Source: Epithemia pelagica (lineage: Eukaryota; Bacillariophyta; Bacillariophyceae; Surirellales; Surirellaceae). Taken from it: a stretch of 64,000 nt of DNA. The notes beneath the pieces were generated by a model. The model searched no databases and was not told the DNA's origin. It was given only the letters and a program-made list of their open reading frames with translations. The translations under genes and the position numbers were made by a program. Of the stretch, positions 20,201 through 29,433 are shown piece by piece. The stretch covers positions 1,612,001 to 1,676,000 of the forward strand of contig OX337232.1 of assembly GCA_946965045.2 (NCBI GenBank), in the 5' to 3' direction. Numbering within the stretch: position 1 is the first letter of the stretch; each line of letters opens with the position of its first letter.

Positions 20201-22934
20201 TTGCCTTGAGTATGTCTGTGACTTATTGAACCATACGTCATCACCCACCCACTCCGGTCGCACTCCTCTTGAGGCTCTCTCCGGTCGCCCACCCGACATT
20301 ACTCATCTCTTGTTCTTTCCTTTCTGGGATGAGGTTTACTACCGTGTCGACCCCGCTGAACCCAATTCCGGTTCATATCCATCTTCTTCTGATGAGAAAC
20401 TTGGCCACTGGGTTGGTTTTGCTCACAACGTTGGTGATTCTTTTACTTGGAAAATTCTCACCCAGGATAACCAGATAATTTATCGTTCTGCCGTTCGCCG
20501 TGTTGAATCCACTACACCTAACCTACGTGTGGATCGACCTTCAGGGGAGGATTCGTCTGAGAAGGATGACAATGATAAGCAAGCTGACACTGTCTTCATT
20601 CGCAGTGATAGTGAAGATCCATCCAAACCAATGCCCACGATCGATTTTGACGACATGATAGGACGCACATTCCTATGCGACACAGAAGAAAATGGGGAGC
20701 GACACCGTGCACGTGTCATCAAACGAGTCATTGATCTTAATGAAGAAGCAACGAAACAGGAAGAACGTGTCAAGTACATTTACCGAAAGACAAATTCTGA
20801 TGTTGATGAGATGATATCCTATAATCAACTCATGGAGTATATCGAACGAGATAACCAAGCTCAAACCTCTGGAGATAATCTTTTCAGGTTCAGGGATGTC
20901 ATTGCCCATCAAGGCCCACTGAACACAACTGATCCAGATTACAAGGGGAGCAAATATAATTTGCTTGTTGATTGGGAAACTGGGGAGACTACCTATGAAC
21001 CTTTATCACTCATCGCCAATGATGATCCGATCACTGTAGCAATTTATGGAAAGAAACATGGTTTACTCAACGAACCTGGATGGAAGCATTTGAAACGTTA
21101 TGTCAAAACAAGCAAACGTCTCATTCGAGCAGCCAAACAGTCAAGGATTAAACAAGTTCACCATTCCGTCAAGTATAAGTTTGGATTTCAAGTACCACGC
21201 AATTATGAGGAAGCTGTTGCTCTTGATAAACAACATGGCAACACAAAGTGGCAGGATGCAACAGAATTAGAATTGTCACAGATCCAGTCCTACAAGACAT
21301 TCAAGGATTTTGGGAAAGCCATCTTCATTAAAGGGAAAGTATCCAATGCACCTGAAGGATATCATAAGATACGTGTGCATCTTGTCTTTGACGTAAAACA
21401 TGATGGACGACATAAAGCAAGACTTGTCGCAGATGGACATCTCACAAAAGAACCTGTTGAGACAATCTATTCAGGTGTTGTTTCCATTCGCAACCTCCGC
21501 ATTGCCTTATTCCTGGGTACTTTGAATGACTTGGAAATATGGGGAGCAGATATTGGAAATGCATATCTGGAAGCCTTGACAGGGGAGAAAATTTTCATTG
21601 TCGCAGGACCTGAATTCAAGGAATTAGAAGGTCACATCCTGATTATATACAAGGCACTTTATGGATTGAAGTCATCAGGCGCACGCTGGCATGATGTCTT
21701 ATTCGATGTTTTGACAGACATGGGATTTTCACCAAGCAAAGCAGATCCGGATATCTGGATGAGGAAAGCACCTGGAGAAGACTGTTACGAATACATTGCC
21801 GTATACGTTGATGACTTAGCCATTATTTCTACTGATCCTGGGAATATCTGCAAGATCCTGAAGGAGAAATACAACTTCAAACTCAAAGGAGATGGACCTA
21901 TTGATTTCCATTTGGGATGTTGTTACACCAAGGATTCTGATGGAACATTCGTAGCAGATCCAAGACGCTACATTGGTAAGATGATGGACACTTTCGAACG
22001 AATCTTCAAGGAGAAACCCAAGAAAGCCAAAACACCTCTTATTGGTGGAGACCATCCTGAATTGGATGATTCTGAGCTCCTTGATGAAGAAGGTACTAGC
22101 CATTTCCAAACTCTGATTGGACAACTCCAATGGGTGATCACTATTGGTCGTTTCGACGTCTTCACCGCTACAATGACGCTATCACGCTTTCGTGCTGCTC
22201 CGAGGAAAGGACATCTTGATAGAGCCAAGCGTATCTATGGATACCTTGCACATCTCCCAGAAGGCGCAATCAGATTTAGGATTGGAGAGCCTGATTATTC
22301 AAGTCTTCCTACCCAAGAATTTGATTGGACTCGCACTGTCTATTCGAATGCAAGTGAACGTATTCCTGAAGACTGCCCAACACCTCTTGGCCGCTATGTT
22401 ACCACAACTCATTATGTTGATGCCAATCTCATGCATGACATAGTCACTGGTAAATCCGTCACTGCTGTTCTACATTTGTTGAACGGAACACCTATTGACT
22501 GGTACAGCAAGAGACAGAGCACGGTGGAAACTGCTACCTATGGATCCGAGTTTGTGGCTGCAAGGACAGCAATAGATCAGATTACAGAATTACGACATTC
22601 TCTCCGCTACCTTGGAGTACCTATCCGAGAGCGAAGTTACTTGTACGGAGATAACAGATCTGTTGTGCTCAATGCAACCGTTCCTCACTCCATACTATCC
22701 AAGAGACACCATCTTCTGTCATACCACCGAGTTCGTGAAGCCATCGCAGCAAAGTATGTTGCATTCTACTGGAAAGATGGAAAGACCAACCCTGCCGATA
22801 TCCTTCGCAAACATTGGGATTTCGTATCTATTTGGCCCATGCTCAAGCCATTGTTGTTTTGGAAAGGGGAAGTTCAAGATCTCAACAAATCCAATGATGA
22901 CAAGGCTGAAACGACGAGTTGTGGGGAGTGTTAG
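17247..22934 (+). CDS. Copia gag-pol polyprotein
   Basis: 1895 residues in one frame, the usual fused gag-pol form. Gag covers about 1-480. The protease active-site equivalent is LIDRGANGGLAG near 574; the residue after Asp is Arg rather than the usual Ser/Thr. The integrase triad is TDSVFSD (about 864), LISDGG (about 922) and KAENRYQ (about 958), a D,D-35-E spacing. Reverse transcriptase has GADIGNAYLEA, ALYGLKSSGARWH and the YVDD box near 1519. RNase H follows, with YVDANL, YGSEFVAA and LYGDNRS. I see no CCHC knuckle in Gag and no clear HHCC motif before the integrase core. The stop is the TAG within the first six bases of the 3' LTR. Confidence 0.93.
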   Translation: MDPQSPKTPMTPKGEDNQDNVSDTDLFDHIIFTVCQFFTKERADYLMKWMKYHGFENITHVISYMQTNTEESMKELTQYKVNKQTHDLQGPTRQQIKLLAYWATYKTNEIQDELSNSDWMNLTRKEFNTWRINTDFSKGPPSQVPVSPMKSPSSVKSVSTVTAASQSQQDLTAFRKGTKRDATAYEVFKDERYYDSFWRVFKTTAKAQGLSNVLNFKYTPPHDDEYAEELFQEQQVFLYSVLVRIIQTDQGRAYVREHEHDEDARAVLQKLHSLHTESDLAKREVLRLTNYISNLRLDDTWRGTTRQFLLHFQEQLRLLDNLVTLSDRIPDHTRMTFLMQAVEKVPDLRRVKILDNVVNTKSGAKSLCYQSYFRLLLDAAYDHDQATQSSVHSRRRHVKQHESLYGQDTDADITSQDDMEYHVHNTKATSESPSSSSKVSLPRDLWFKLSEEDRKLIIEYNKMIQAPSSTTPRTVQTHALDIDPEPDPDPNQVASDDDSPGVVPEHSDDSDPVTQFINQAMTTDINHPATDLTSVLSNAKSKTSKKVTFKANMHKQAGHVPRYLFSRKSTLPGNQLIDRGANGGLAGSDMRILSKTGRHITIVGIDNHELTGLPVVTCAAKFETNDGPIVGIFNEYAYYGKGLSIHAPGQFEHFGLAVDERSVKVDGKQRITTLDGRAIPLHIKDGLAYIHSLGIPSDDDMDTLPQIIFTSPDTWDPGVLDHSYSPTPSDNDPDWKHVKTDGSMSNHPYDNYGEYTDRVVCNLNLLLDLPYDHGPDDAPFFSIYADAEGNDPTLHASVHRRYQEAYDWKKFRPFFGWQSEDVIADTFKHTTRNGSIPFDHDTLKKHFKARNPVLNIPRRHEPVATDSVFSDTPAVDHGGKVAQIFVGRDTLVTDIYGIKSTKQFVNTLQDNIRFRGAMETLISDGGSSLISQKVKDILRTLLIGEYRSEPYHQHQNKAENRYQTVKRMTNALMNATGCPANTWLLCLEYVCDLLNHTSSPTHSGRTPLEALSGRPPDITHLLFFPFWDEVYYRVDPAEPNSGSYPSSSDEKLGHWVGFAHNVGDSFTWKILTQDNQIIYRSAVRRVESTTPNLRVDRPSGEDSSEKDDNDKQADTVFIRSDSEDPSKPMPTIDFDDMIGRTFLCDTEENGERHRARVIKRVIDLNEEATKQEERVKYIYRKTNSDVDEMISYNQLMEYIERDNQAQTSGDNLFRFRDVIAHQGPLNTTDPDYKGSKYNLLVDWETGETTYEPLSLIANDDPITVAIYGKKHGLLNEPGWKHLKRYVKTSKRLIRAAKQSRIKQVHHSVKYKFGFQVPRNYEEAVALDKQHGNTKWQDATELELSQIQSYKTFKDFGKAIFIKGKVSNAPEGYHKIRVHLVFDVKHDGRHKARLVADGHLTKEPVETIYSGVVSIRNLRIALFLGTLNDLEIWGADIGNAYLEALTGEKIFIVAGPEFKELEGHILIIYKALYGLKSSGARWHDVLFDVLTDMGFSPSKADPDIWMRKAPGEDCYEYIAVYVDDLAIISTDPGNICKILKEKYNFKLKGDGPIDFHLGCCYTKDSDGTFVADPRRYIGKMMDTFERIFKEKPKKAKTPLIGGDHPELDDSELLDEEGTSHFQTLIGQLQWVITIGRFDVFTATMTLSRFRAAPRKGHLDRAKRIYGYLAHLPEGAIRFRIGEPDYSSLPTQEFDWTRTVYSNASERIPEDCPTPLGRYVTTTHYVDANLMHDIVTGKSVTAVLHLLNGTPIDWYSKRQSTVETATYGSEFVAARTAIDQITELRHSLRYLGVPIRERSYLYGDNRSVVLNATVPHSILSKRHHLLSYHRVREAIAAKYVAFYWKDGKTNPADILRKHWDFVSIWPMLKPLLFWKGEVQDLNKSNDDKAETTSCGEC

Positions 22935-23711
22935 AATTCTCACCGTCTATGGTGGTTAGATTCTACATCTCATCGATTCCCCATGTCACATAGCCTCGTG
23001 CTATCGCATCATGCCCTCTAGCTTCGAGCTATGTTTCCTAGCTTCGCGCTATATCGACCTATATTTCTTCGCAAATCATGAAAAGTGAGAATAGATTGAC
23101 GAACTCACTCTCAAGACTAAACTGGGTCGTGCGGTATTACAACGGACATAAATTTGGCCGTTGCTCGGACATTATACTAACGCCCTAAGCGTACGCGCCC
23201 GAAATCATCGAGCGCGCCCAAGCGACATCCGAGCGCTATCGGCATCTATCCGATCCAACGGTCTAAGTATCCCAAGCACGACACACGATCACGCGAGACC
23301 ATATTTCCATTCCCACAATCTCCAAATTGTCAACAAGCTGCGCGCCATGAAAACAACTATGCCAACCCAAAGCAAGAGCTGTTGACCCTGTATATGTTAT
23401 CCGCCCACATATACATGTCATATACATCACATGAATCAACTCCAACTATTCCAAACCTGTTGCCGCCAAGAACCTATGACACATGACCCTTGGCAGGACC
23501 GAACATTTCACGTAGACCTATCGTAGTAATCAACACACAATCTAACAATATCACCATTTATCACATCCTCTTTTGTGTCCCGACTATCCTTCTGATAGAC
23601 TTCGACTTGCTTGCTTCTCTGACCCTGAGAAGCTTGTATCGGTTGGTGACCTACCTGATTGTCTGCTCTACCGAGCATCAATGTCCCTACGATTCAGAAA
23701 GAATTGTAACA
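22929..23711 (+). repeat. 3' LTR
   Basis: 783-base copy of the 5' LTR with one visible difference. It is followed by the target duplication agggg at 23712-23716. Confidence 0.93.
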
Positions 23712-23716
23712 AGGGG

Positions 23717-24460
23717 CCATGGTTGTCAAGCTCGATTTCTCGTCGTGCCACGCACCACAAGGTTTTTGAACCAAAAGACGACGCAACGCTGCTCGTTCAA
23801 AATGAGCTCTCGGCTCGTCGTACTTCATGGCCATTTAGTGTAGACACTAAAGTAGCTTACCGAAGTCTCAGATCTGGCGTAGGGGTCATGGTGGTCGAGC
23901 GCGATGCGATCGTTGTTGAACAATTTCTCGTCGTGGCACAGACCACATGAGATTTCGACCAAAAGACGACGCAACGCGGCTTGCTCAATATGAGCTCTCG
24001 GCTCATCCTACTTAGTGGACACTTGGTTAGCTCCTACAGTAGCTTACCGAAGTCTCAGATCTGGTGTAGGGGTCATGGTGGTCGAGCGCAATGCGATCGT
24101 TGTTGGACAATTTCCCATCGTGGCATAGACCACATGAGATTTTGACCAAAAGACGACGCAACGCGGCTCGTTCAATATAAGCTCTCTGCACGTCCTACCC
24201 AATGGACACTTAGTTTAGCTCCTACAGTAGCTTACCGAAGTTTTAGATCTGGCGTAGGTGCCATGGTTGTCGAGCGCGATGCGATCGTCGATGGGCAACT
24301 TCTCGTCGTGGCACAGACCACATGAGATTTTGACCAAACGACGACGCAACGCAGCTCATTCAATATATGCTCTCTGCACGTCCTACCCAATGGACACTTA
24401 GTTTAGCTCCTACAGTAGCTTACCCAAGCTTTAGATCTGGCGTAGGTGCCATGGTTGTTG
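23717..24460 (+). repeat. Element B left inverted end, inner part (C units)
   Basis: It begins by completing the unit interrupted at 15327. About four ~190-base units follow, marked by cagatctggcgtagg, gcgatgcgatcg, cgtggcacagaccacatgag and tgagctctcggc. They are recognisably related to the B units (shared gtaggggccatggt and cgtcgtg words) but form their own subfamily. No inverted counterpart of these C units was found at the right end. Confidence 0.75.
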
Positions 24461-24553
24461 AGATTGAATCGATCTTAAAGCAGAAACGTTTTTAACTAAT
24501 GAAGCAAGTGTCTTGCCTTGTTTCTAACGTCAGCACTATATGTAGTTACTCAA

Positions 24554-25195
24554 CTATTCATCTTCAGAACTATCGCACAGGTCAACGAAGAACATAATCT
24601 TGGGCTTCTTGCGCTTGTGATGAGTCGGTGCCTTTTCCTTCGTGGTGGCTCGGTGTGGGATCGGCACAAACAAAGAAGAGGCACGACTGTAGCGAGGTTT
24701 CGGATCGACCTTGGTGATGGCACAGGGAGGATCTTGTTGGCGGCAGCGTTTGGTCACGAATGGTTGAAACGGACTCGTCGCATCGTTGTGATGCAATTCG
24801 TCGTGTGGCTTGGGGGAGGCCGCAATCAAGTGACGATGCGGTGCGGCAGGAGCTGGATCTTGGTGGGCTTCTTCTTCTTCTTCTTCTTCTTCTTCTTCTT
24901 CTTCTTCTTCTTCTTCTTCTTCTTCTTCTTCTTCTTCTTCTTCTTCTTCTTCTTCTTCTTCTTCTTCTTCTTCTTCTTCTTGTTCTTCTTGTTCTTCTTC
25001 TTCATAATCTTCTTCATAATCATCATCATCATCTTCTTCTTCTTCTTCTTCTTCATAATCATCATCTTCATCTTCTTCTTCTGCTTGGGCTTGTCGTTGT
25101 TCGTTGTGGTTGCTCCGCATGGCGTCCATTTCCAACAAGACTCGTCCTACGAGTTCGGCAATGATGGCCGCATCAGACGGCGATGGCGACGACAT
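24554..25195 (-). CDS. Poly-acidic passenger protein (element B)
   Basis: 213 residues from ATG 25195, chosen because the following SPSPSDAAIIAELVGRVLLEMD reads as a helix and the frame upstream has no ordered text. The centre is an Asp/Glu tract of about 85 residues, most of it unbroken Glu, encoded by a gaa repeat. The last 90 residues are Pro/His/Lys-rich and end in KRKKPKIMFF followed by an acidic tip. No domain is recognised. It is the outermost gene on the left of the element's coding block. Long acidic tracts are common in histone-binding proteins, which would suit the SET neighbour, but this is inference and the tract may be only an expanded microsatellite. Confidence 0.5.
   Translation of the reverse strand: MSSPSPSDAAIIAELVGRVLLEMDAMRSNHNEQRQAQAEEEDEDDDYEEEEEEEDDDDDYEEDYEEEEQEEQEEEEEEEEEEEEEEEEEEEEEEEEEEEEEEEEEEEEEAHQDPAPAAPHRHLIAASPKPHDELHHNDATSPFQPFVTKRCRQQDPPCAITKVDPKPRYSRASSLFVPIPHRATTKEKAPTHHKRKKPKIMFFVDLCDSSEDE
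24867..25083 (+). repeat. (ttc)n microsatellite inside the acidic gene
   Basis: Pure ttc repeat from about 24867 to 24981, then broken by cat and tgt triplets to about 25083. It encodes the Glu run on the minus strand and creates false Leu/Phe-rich frames on the plus strand. Confidence 0.95.
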
Positions 25196-25700
25196 GCTTT
25201 TACTGCAAGTGATGGCAGGACTGAGGACCGACGAATCGAATCCCGCCCCGTACCAGTCAATGAAAGTGTTTGGAGGGAGAAGATCTTTTGTTTTGTGGCT
25301 GCTTGTTCGGAATTTTGTGGGAAGGCGATGCCACCAAGTAACCAATGACTCCCAAGCGTCAACTCTTCAAACACTATTCTATATAGATCAATAGTGTATA
25401 ATTCACTCCTTCTCTCCATAAATTTTCGAGCGCTAGTGCTTACTTGAGGGCGTCGTATCTTTCGGTCGCTCATCAGCATGATAGCCAGGCATAGCATGGG
25501 TAGTCGGAGGAGAGTTGGAGGGAATATGTCACACGTTCCCCAAATTTCCCCCAATCCACAGATGAATTTTATTGCAAGTCAACTGATCGAGATCGCAGAC
25601 ACAAGTGACGAGAGACGAGAGAGACAAGAAACCATGTCCGAGAGCTCATTCAACACAACAATGAACTAAAGTATTACATGCAGCTATAAACTAATAAGTC
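25196..25700. other. Spacer between passenger genes
   Basis: About 500 bases between the acidic gene start and the oxygenase-like ORF end. No supported gene. It should hold the acidic gene's promoter and the 3' region of the next gene. Confidence 0.5.
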
Positions 25701-26936
25701 TCAATTGTTCAAATCGAGTCCACCGAGCACTTTCGTTGGTGAGGAGTGAGGGATGTTGTGACCGTGCTTGTAGAATTTTGCGAGACGATCATTCATCTTA
25801 TATTCGGTCGGTAATTCATAGTTGTTTCTGGGTGGGTATGTATGGACAGTCTCATCGCGTCCTTGGTACACGTAGAAATGGGCACGTGGATCACCTTGGG
25901 TACCATTCACGAAGCCTCCAGCGTGAACGGTATCGCCTCGCATAAGCAGCATCGTTCCATAAAGGATCTCAACCACCTCACCCAGCTGATGGAGTTTGGC
26001 AGTGTGGTTGTTACGATGCTGCCATATTTCCACGGCCATGCCGGCTTCCGTCAGGGGCATGAAGACAACAAACGGGACACGTTCTTTGAACGGTGCCTTT
26101 TTCTTTCCCACTCCCCGAGTTGTCACTCCTTTCGATCTCGGGCTCTCACCGGGCAAAAGGTCATACGAACTCGGCGTGACAACTTCCCACATGAAGTCCA
26201 GGTGCGGCTCTTGGACTTTTGGCTCTTCGGTCTTGATATAGGACAGGTGAATCTGGATTCCGTCCGCAAACGAGACGTCTGCTGCGTAGCCCATCTCCAC
26301 AAGGGCTTGAGCGAGAACTGTCTTGAACTTCGTCGTCATTGCAGCTAGCTCGTCCTTAGAGTAGGCGCTAAAGTCATGGCTCATCACAAAAGCTTCATTT
26401 TCCTGCATGCGCATTTGAATTTGCTTCGAGAAGTTTTGAACCCCTCGCATCCTCTTCGTGATCTTGTCCTTTCCGTGCCTGTCCGTTCCGAGACACCACG
26501 GTAGACGCAACATATCAAGCAGCTCCTTCGCAACCACCACAAAACGTCCTCGGTGGTCACCCTTGAGATCGACCAACAAATGGGCATGCTTCCGGTGCAG
26601 TTCCTTCACTTGCTGCTCTGTAGTCGCTTGTTTGACGACGGAATCTTCAATGCGCTCGAGTGACGGAGCTGCCGATCCTCCCGGACTGGAGAGATGATGG
26701 AGTACCGGGTGATGGGAAGGATGAATGGGCTGTGGTGGTACCTGCCCATATTCTCCATAAGGTGGCTGCCCGTAGGCCGGCGAGTAATGAGGCTGACTTT
26801 GCCCTGGGAAGTGCACCGACGCAAATGCGGACTGCTGATAGTGGGGAGGAGATTGGTACAGAGGAGGTTGGCGTGGAGGATGATAGTACGGTGGAGGCTG
26901 CTGTGGATGTTGGTACGGAGGAGATTGGCCGTAGGT
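25701..26936 (-). CDS. 2OG-Fe(II) oxygenase-like ORF, in frame with the SET ORF
   Basis: The frame is open from the TAA of the SET ORF (26937-26939) to 25701, 411 codons. It has no ATG until about 140 codons in (well past the Pro/Tyr/Gln-rich first stretch); a GTG at 26816 is the first alternative start. From about codon 100 it becomes globular. EPHLDFMWEV supplies an H-x-D pair, and GTMLLMRGDTVHAGG followed by DPRAHFYVY supplies the distal His and an Arg, the order of a double-stranded beta-helix 2OG-Fe(II) dioxygenase. Spacing between H-x-D and distal His is about 91 residues, within the family range. Such enzymes hydroxylate or demethylate proteins, nucleic acids or small molecules; the substrate is unknown. 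It is probably the C-terminal part of a SET-oxygenase fusion. Confidence 0.65.
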   Translation of the reverse strand, partial: TYGQSPPYQHPQQPPPYYHPPRQPPLYQSPPHYQQSAFASVHFPGQSQPHYSPAYGQPPYGEYGQVPPQPIHPSHHPVLHHLSSPGGSAAPSLERIEDSVVKQATTEQQVKELHRKHAHLLVDLKGDHRGRFVVVAKELLDMLRLPWCLGTDRHGKDKITKRMRGVQNFSKQIQMRMQENEAFVMSHDFSAYSKDELAAMTTKFKTVLAQALVEMGYAADVSFADGIQIHLSYIKTEEPKVQEPHLDFMWEVVTPSSYDLLPGESPRSKGVTTRGVGKKKAPFKERVPFVVFMPLTEAGMAVEIWQHRNNHTAKLHQLGEVVEILYGTMLLMRGDTVHAGGFVNGTQGDPRAHFYVYQGRDETVHTYPPRNNYELPTEYKMNDRLAKFYKHGHNIPHSSPTKVLGGLDLNN

Positions 26937-28235
26937 TTAATGGTCGTGAGCAGGGACAAGACCACGGGCTGGAGGAGGGGAACCAAGAGGAACAGGGGCA
27001 GTCGCAGTGGCAGCAATGGCAGGAGTAGTGACCTGAGGAATCGGAAAAACAACAGGAGCATCATCCACCGGACCATGTTCAGAGAGCTGCACTGGAGAAT
27101 CCGCCTCACCAGAACAACGTGTATTTGGCTTCTTCTTGTTCTTCTTCTTTCCGGGCAAATCTTCGCTCTCTTCCCCACCAGTGGATCTACCACGCTTCTT
27201 TCCTGCGCCCTCGCAAGGGATGTAGGATGAAGCTTGCATTGCATTCTCCTGGGTGATGTTGTAGAACAAGAAACACTCTTTGCCCTCGTCGATGTCCCTG
27301 ATTGCGCGGACGAGAAGATTTTTTTCTACTTTAATGTTGTACATTTCATCTGCTTCGTTGGGGACTTCACCCTTGTCGTAGAGGTCGTAGTAGGGATCGT
27401 TGCTCAGGTGGAATCCCATGAAAAAATAGTTCTTGTTGTCAGGTTGAACGGTGCGTGGTTCATCGTCGGCTCCAAATTGAAGCGAGTACTCGCTCCGCGG
27501 GACAAGTTTTGTTGTTACATCCTGTCCTGCATAGACACCTATCACCTCTCCTTCTTTGTATTCCTGCGCTGCAAAAATACCAAATCCACCGTCTTTTCCG
27601 TCTTTGACTTTGACCTTCGACTTCTTCACAACAAAGAGAGGTGTTTTTCCCAGCATAATGTTGAACTCCGGGTCATGGTCGAGCGTGAAACTGACATTCG
27701 GGAAAACGTTCATTTTTTTCCCTCGGTGTTGCTTCAACGGAATCCCAATTCCCACAGATCTCGATGCATTTGTTCCGAGTTCGACACCGTACTCATCGAC
27801 CTCCTTCTTGATACCTGTCCCTGATTTCCGAATGGGAGCAGCTTTCACCAAAAATGTTACGCTAATCTTCTGCGAGACGAACTCTCCGTATGCGTTGAGA
27901 AGCACATCACTTTCGTGGATTGTAGAGGCCAGATGTGTGAGACCTTGGATGAAAGTGGTACGCGGATCTCGCGTAGAGCTCTTAATGCGCTTCACTGCTG
28001 CGACGGCGGTCCTGTAGGCCTCTTTACGTCGGGCAACGAGGCGCTGACTCACCGCCCGGTGCGTGACGCTGTAGGCTTTGTCACTATCATCCTTCAGATT
28101 GCCTCGACGACTCTCCGCAATCCTATTTTCGGTCACCATAGCAAGATCTGCGTCCGAAAGAAACCGATGATGACCCGCTGTTGGTGTCGCTTCCTTCGTT
28201 GTTGTCATCTCCTCTTCGGGCGCTTCGTCTGCTGT

Positions 28236-28316
<81 letters not shown>

Positions 28317-28382
28317 TGGCGGTGCGGCTGCCTGTGAGACAGTGTCTACAGCATCCAAAAGAGTATCAAACCTCTTTGGCAT
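26937..28382 (-). CDS. Divergent SET-domain protein (element B passenger)
   Basis: 481 residues from ATG 28382. Residues 18-50 are Ala/Thr runs from a gct repeat. The SET domain is at about 248-376: GGFGIFAAQEYKEGEVIGVYAG, then FMGFHLSNDPYYDLYD and the closing EGKECFLFYN. Like the element A copy, the N-H-S motif is N-D-P. Homology to that copy also covers the ~40 residues before the domain (F.....H/NDN..Y/F...LFV.KKS). A basic segment at about 394-421 (GKKRGRS, GKKKNKKK) is a likely nuclear signal. A Pro-rich tail ends at one TAA, after which the same frame goes on into Pro/Tyr-rich text and the oxygenase-like region. It is divergent from the transposase gene, sharing a 398-base upstream region. 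Confidence 0.8.
28222..28318 (+). repeat. (gct/gtt)n microsatellite in the SET gene
   Basis: Tandem gctgctgct and gttgttgctgct triplets. It encodes the Ala/Thr-rich N-terminus on the minus strand. Confidence 0.9.
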
Positions 28383-28780
28383 CGTTTATCGTTTTATTCT
28401 CGTGTTCAACAAAAGGTTTCCTTCGTCGGTCGAACACTTGAAACGCGACAAAACACCACGATCCACAGTTGACTTGAACTAAAATTGAGTAACGCTTTTG
28501 AGAATCCAAACTTACTTATGCCCTGTGCGCATGGCAAAGCCACATTTTTGGTGCGTTGACTGCTGCGACTGCATTAGGCACATTTTTCGGTATGTTGACT
28601 GATGCGACTGCGTCACAAACTGAGAGGTTTTCCCTCCAACATCGATCCACAGTTCATTCAACAACCACGTTTCCAAATCGGAAATTTGCTTTCGACCCAC
28701 GATGGAAATTGTCTTCCTTTACCTTTTACATTGCTCAGAATAAAGACGCGAGACAAAGCGGTAGAGAAAGATAATCAAAG
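28383..28780. promoter_or_regulatory. Shared upstream region of SET and transposase genes, with a ~36-base repeat
   Basis: The two genes start head-to-head 398 bases apart. At about 28540-28612 two imperfect copies of a ~36-base unit stand in tandem (cacatttttnggt..gttgactg.tgcgactgc). The word tgactgctgc is also found among the repeats before the SET gene of element A (near 6550), which could reflect common control. Confidence 0.5.
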
Positions 28781-29375
28781 ATGCCCACGACGCAGAAGGC
28801 GAAAGATCAGAAAGCACCTTTAGGAGTTGGAACGAAATGCTACATACGACAAGGAGACAGGGCATGTATTATTATTGAGGCCCTTGATTTGCAAAAGTGG
28901 CGTGTTGCTGTAGTAGACAGGCAAGGCAATCCTACTGACCAGATAGAAGAAGCCACGTCCAAGAGACTACGGAAAATAAAGAAAGATGAGCGCTTTCCTG
29001 GGGAACCCGTACCGGACCCAGATGAAACAGCCGTAAGCACAACCGCAACCGAGACCGTGGCCGTAACCGCAACCGCAACCGTAACCGCAGCCGCAGCCGC
29101 AACAACGACCACAACCACAACCACAACCGCAGCCGCAGCCGCAACCGAGACCGCAACCGCAGCCGCAGCCGCAGCCGCAGCCGCAGCCGCAACAACAACC
29201 ACAACCACAACCGCAGCCGCAGCCGCAGCCGCAACCGAGACCGCAACTTCAACCGCAGCCGCAACAACAACAACAACAACAACAACCACAACCGCAACTG
29301 CAGCTGCAACCGAGACCGTGGCCGCAACTGCAACGGAGACCGTGGCCGTAACCGCAACCGCAACCGAGGCCGCGG

Positions 29376-29433
<58 letters not shown>

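Larger units (their letters stand above)
15328..23711 (+). mobile_element. Ty1/copia LTR retrotransposon, diatom CoDi type, apparently intact
   Basis: Two 783-base LTRs (TG...CA) enclose an extra ORF and one long gag-pol frame. The 5-base target duplication agggg is at 15323-15327 and 23712-23716, the usual length for copia. The insertion splits a tandem unit of element B's left end, so it is younger than that array. The LTRs differ at one position that I could find (near 15451/23052, a versus g), which points to a very recent insertion. A purine-rich tgtggggag abuts the 3' LTR as a polypurine tract. I could not assign the primer site just after 16110 to a tRNA. Confidence 0.93.

Noticed and set aside
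24518-25348. Plus-strand Phe/Leu-rich ORFs over the ttc repeat
   Set aside because: Shadows of a microsatellite; the minus-strand frame has the ordered flanks.
26606-27244. 212-codon minus-strand ORF overlapping the SET end
   Set aside because: It overlaps the SET and oxygenase frames in a different phase and has low-complexity Leu/Thr text.
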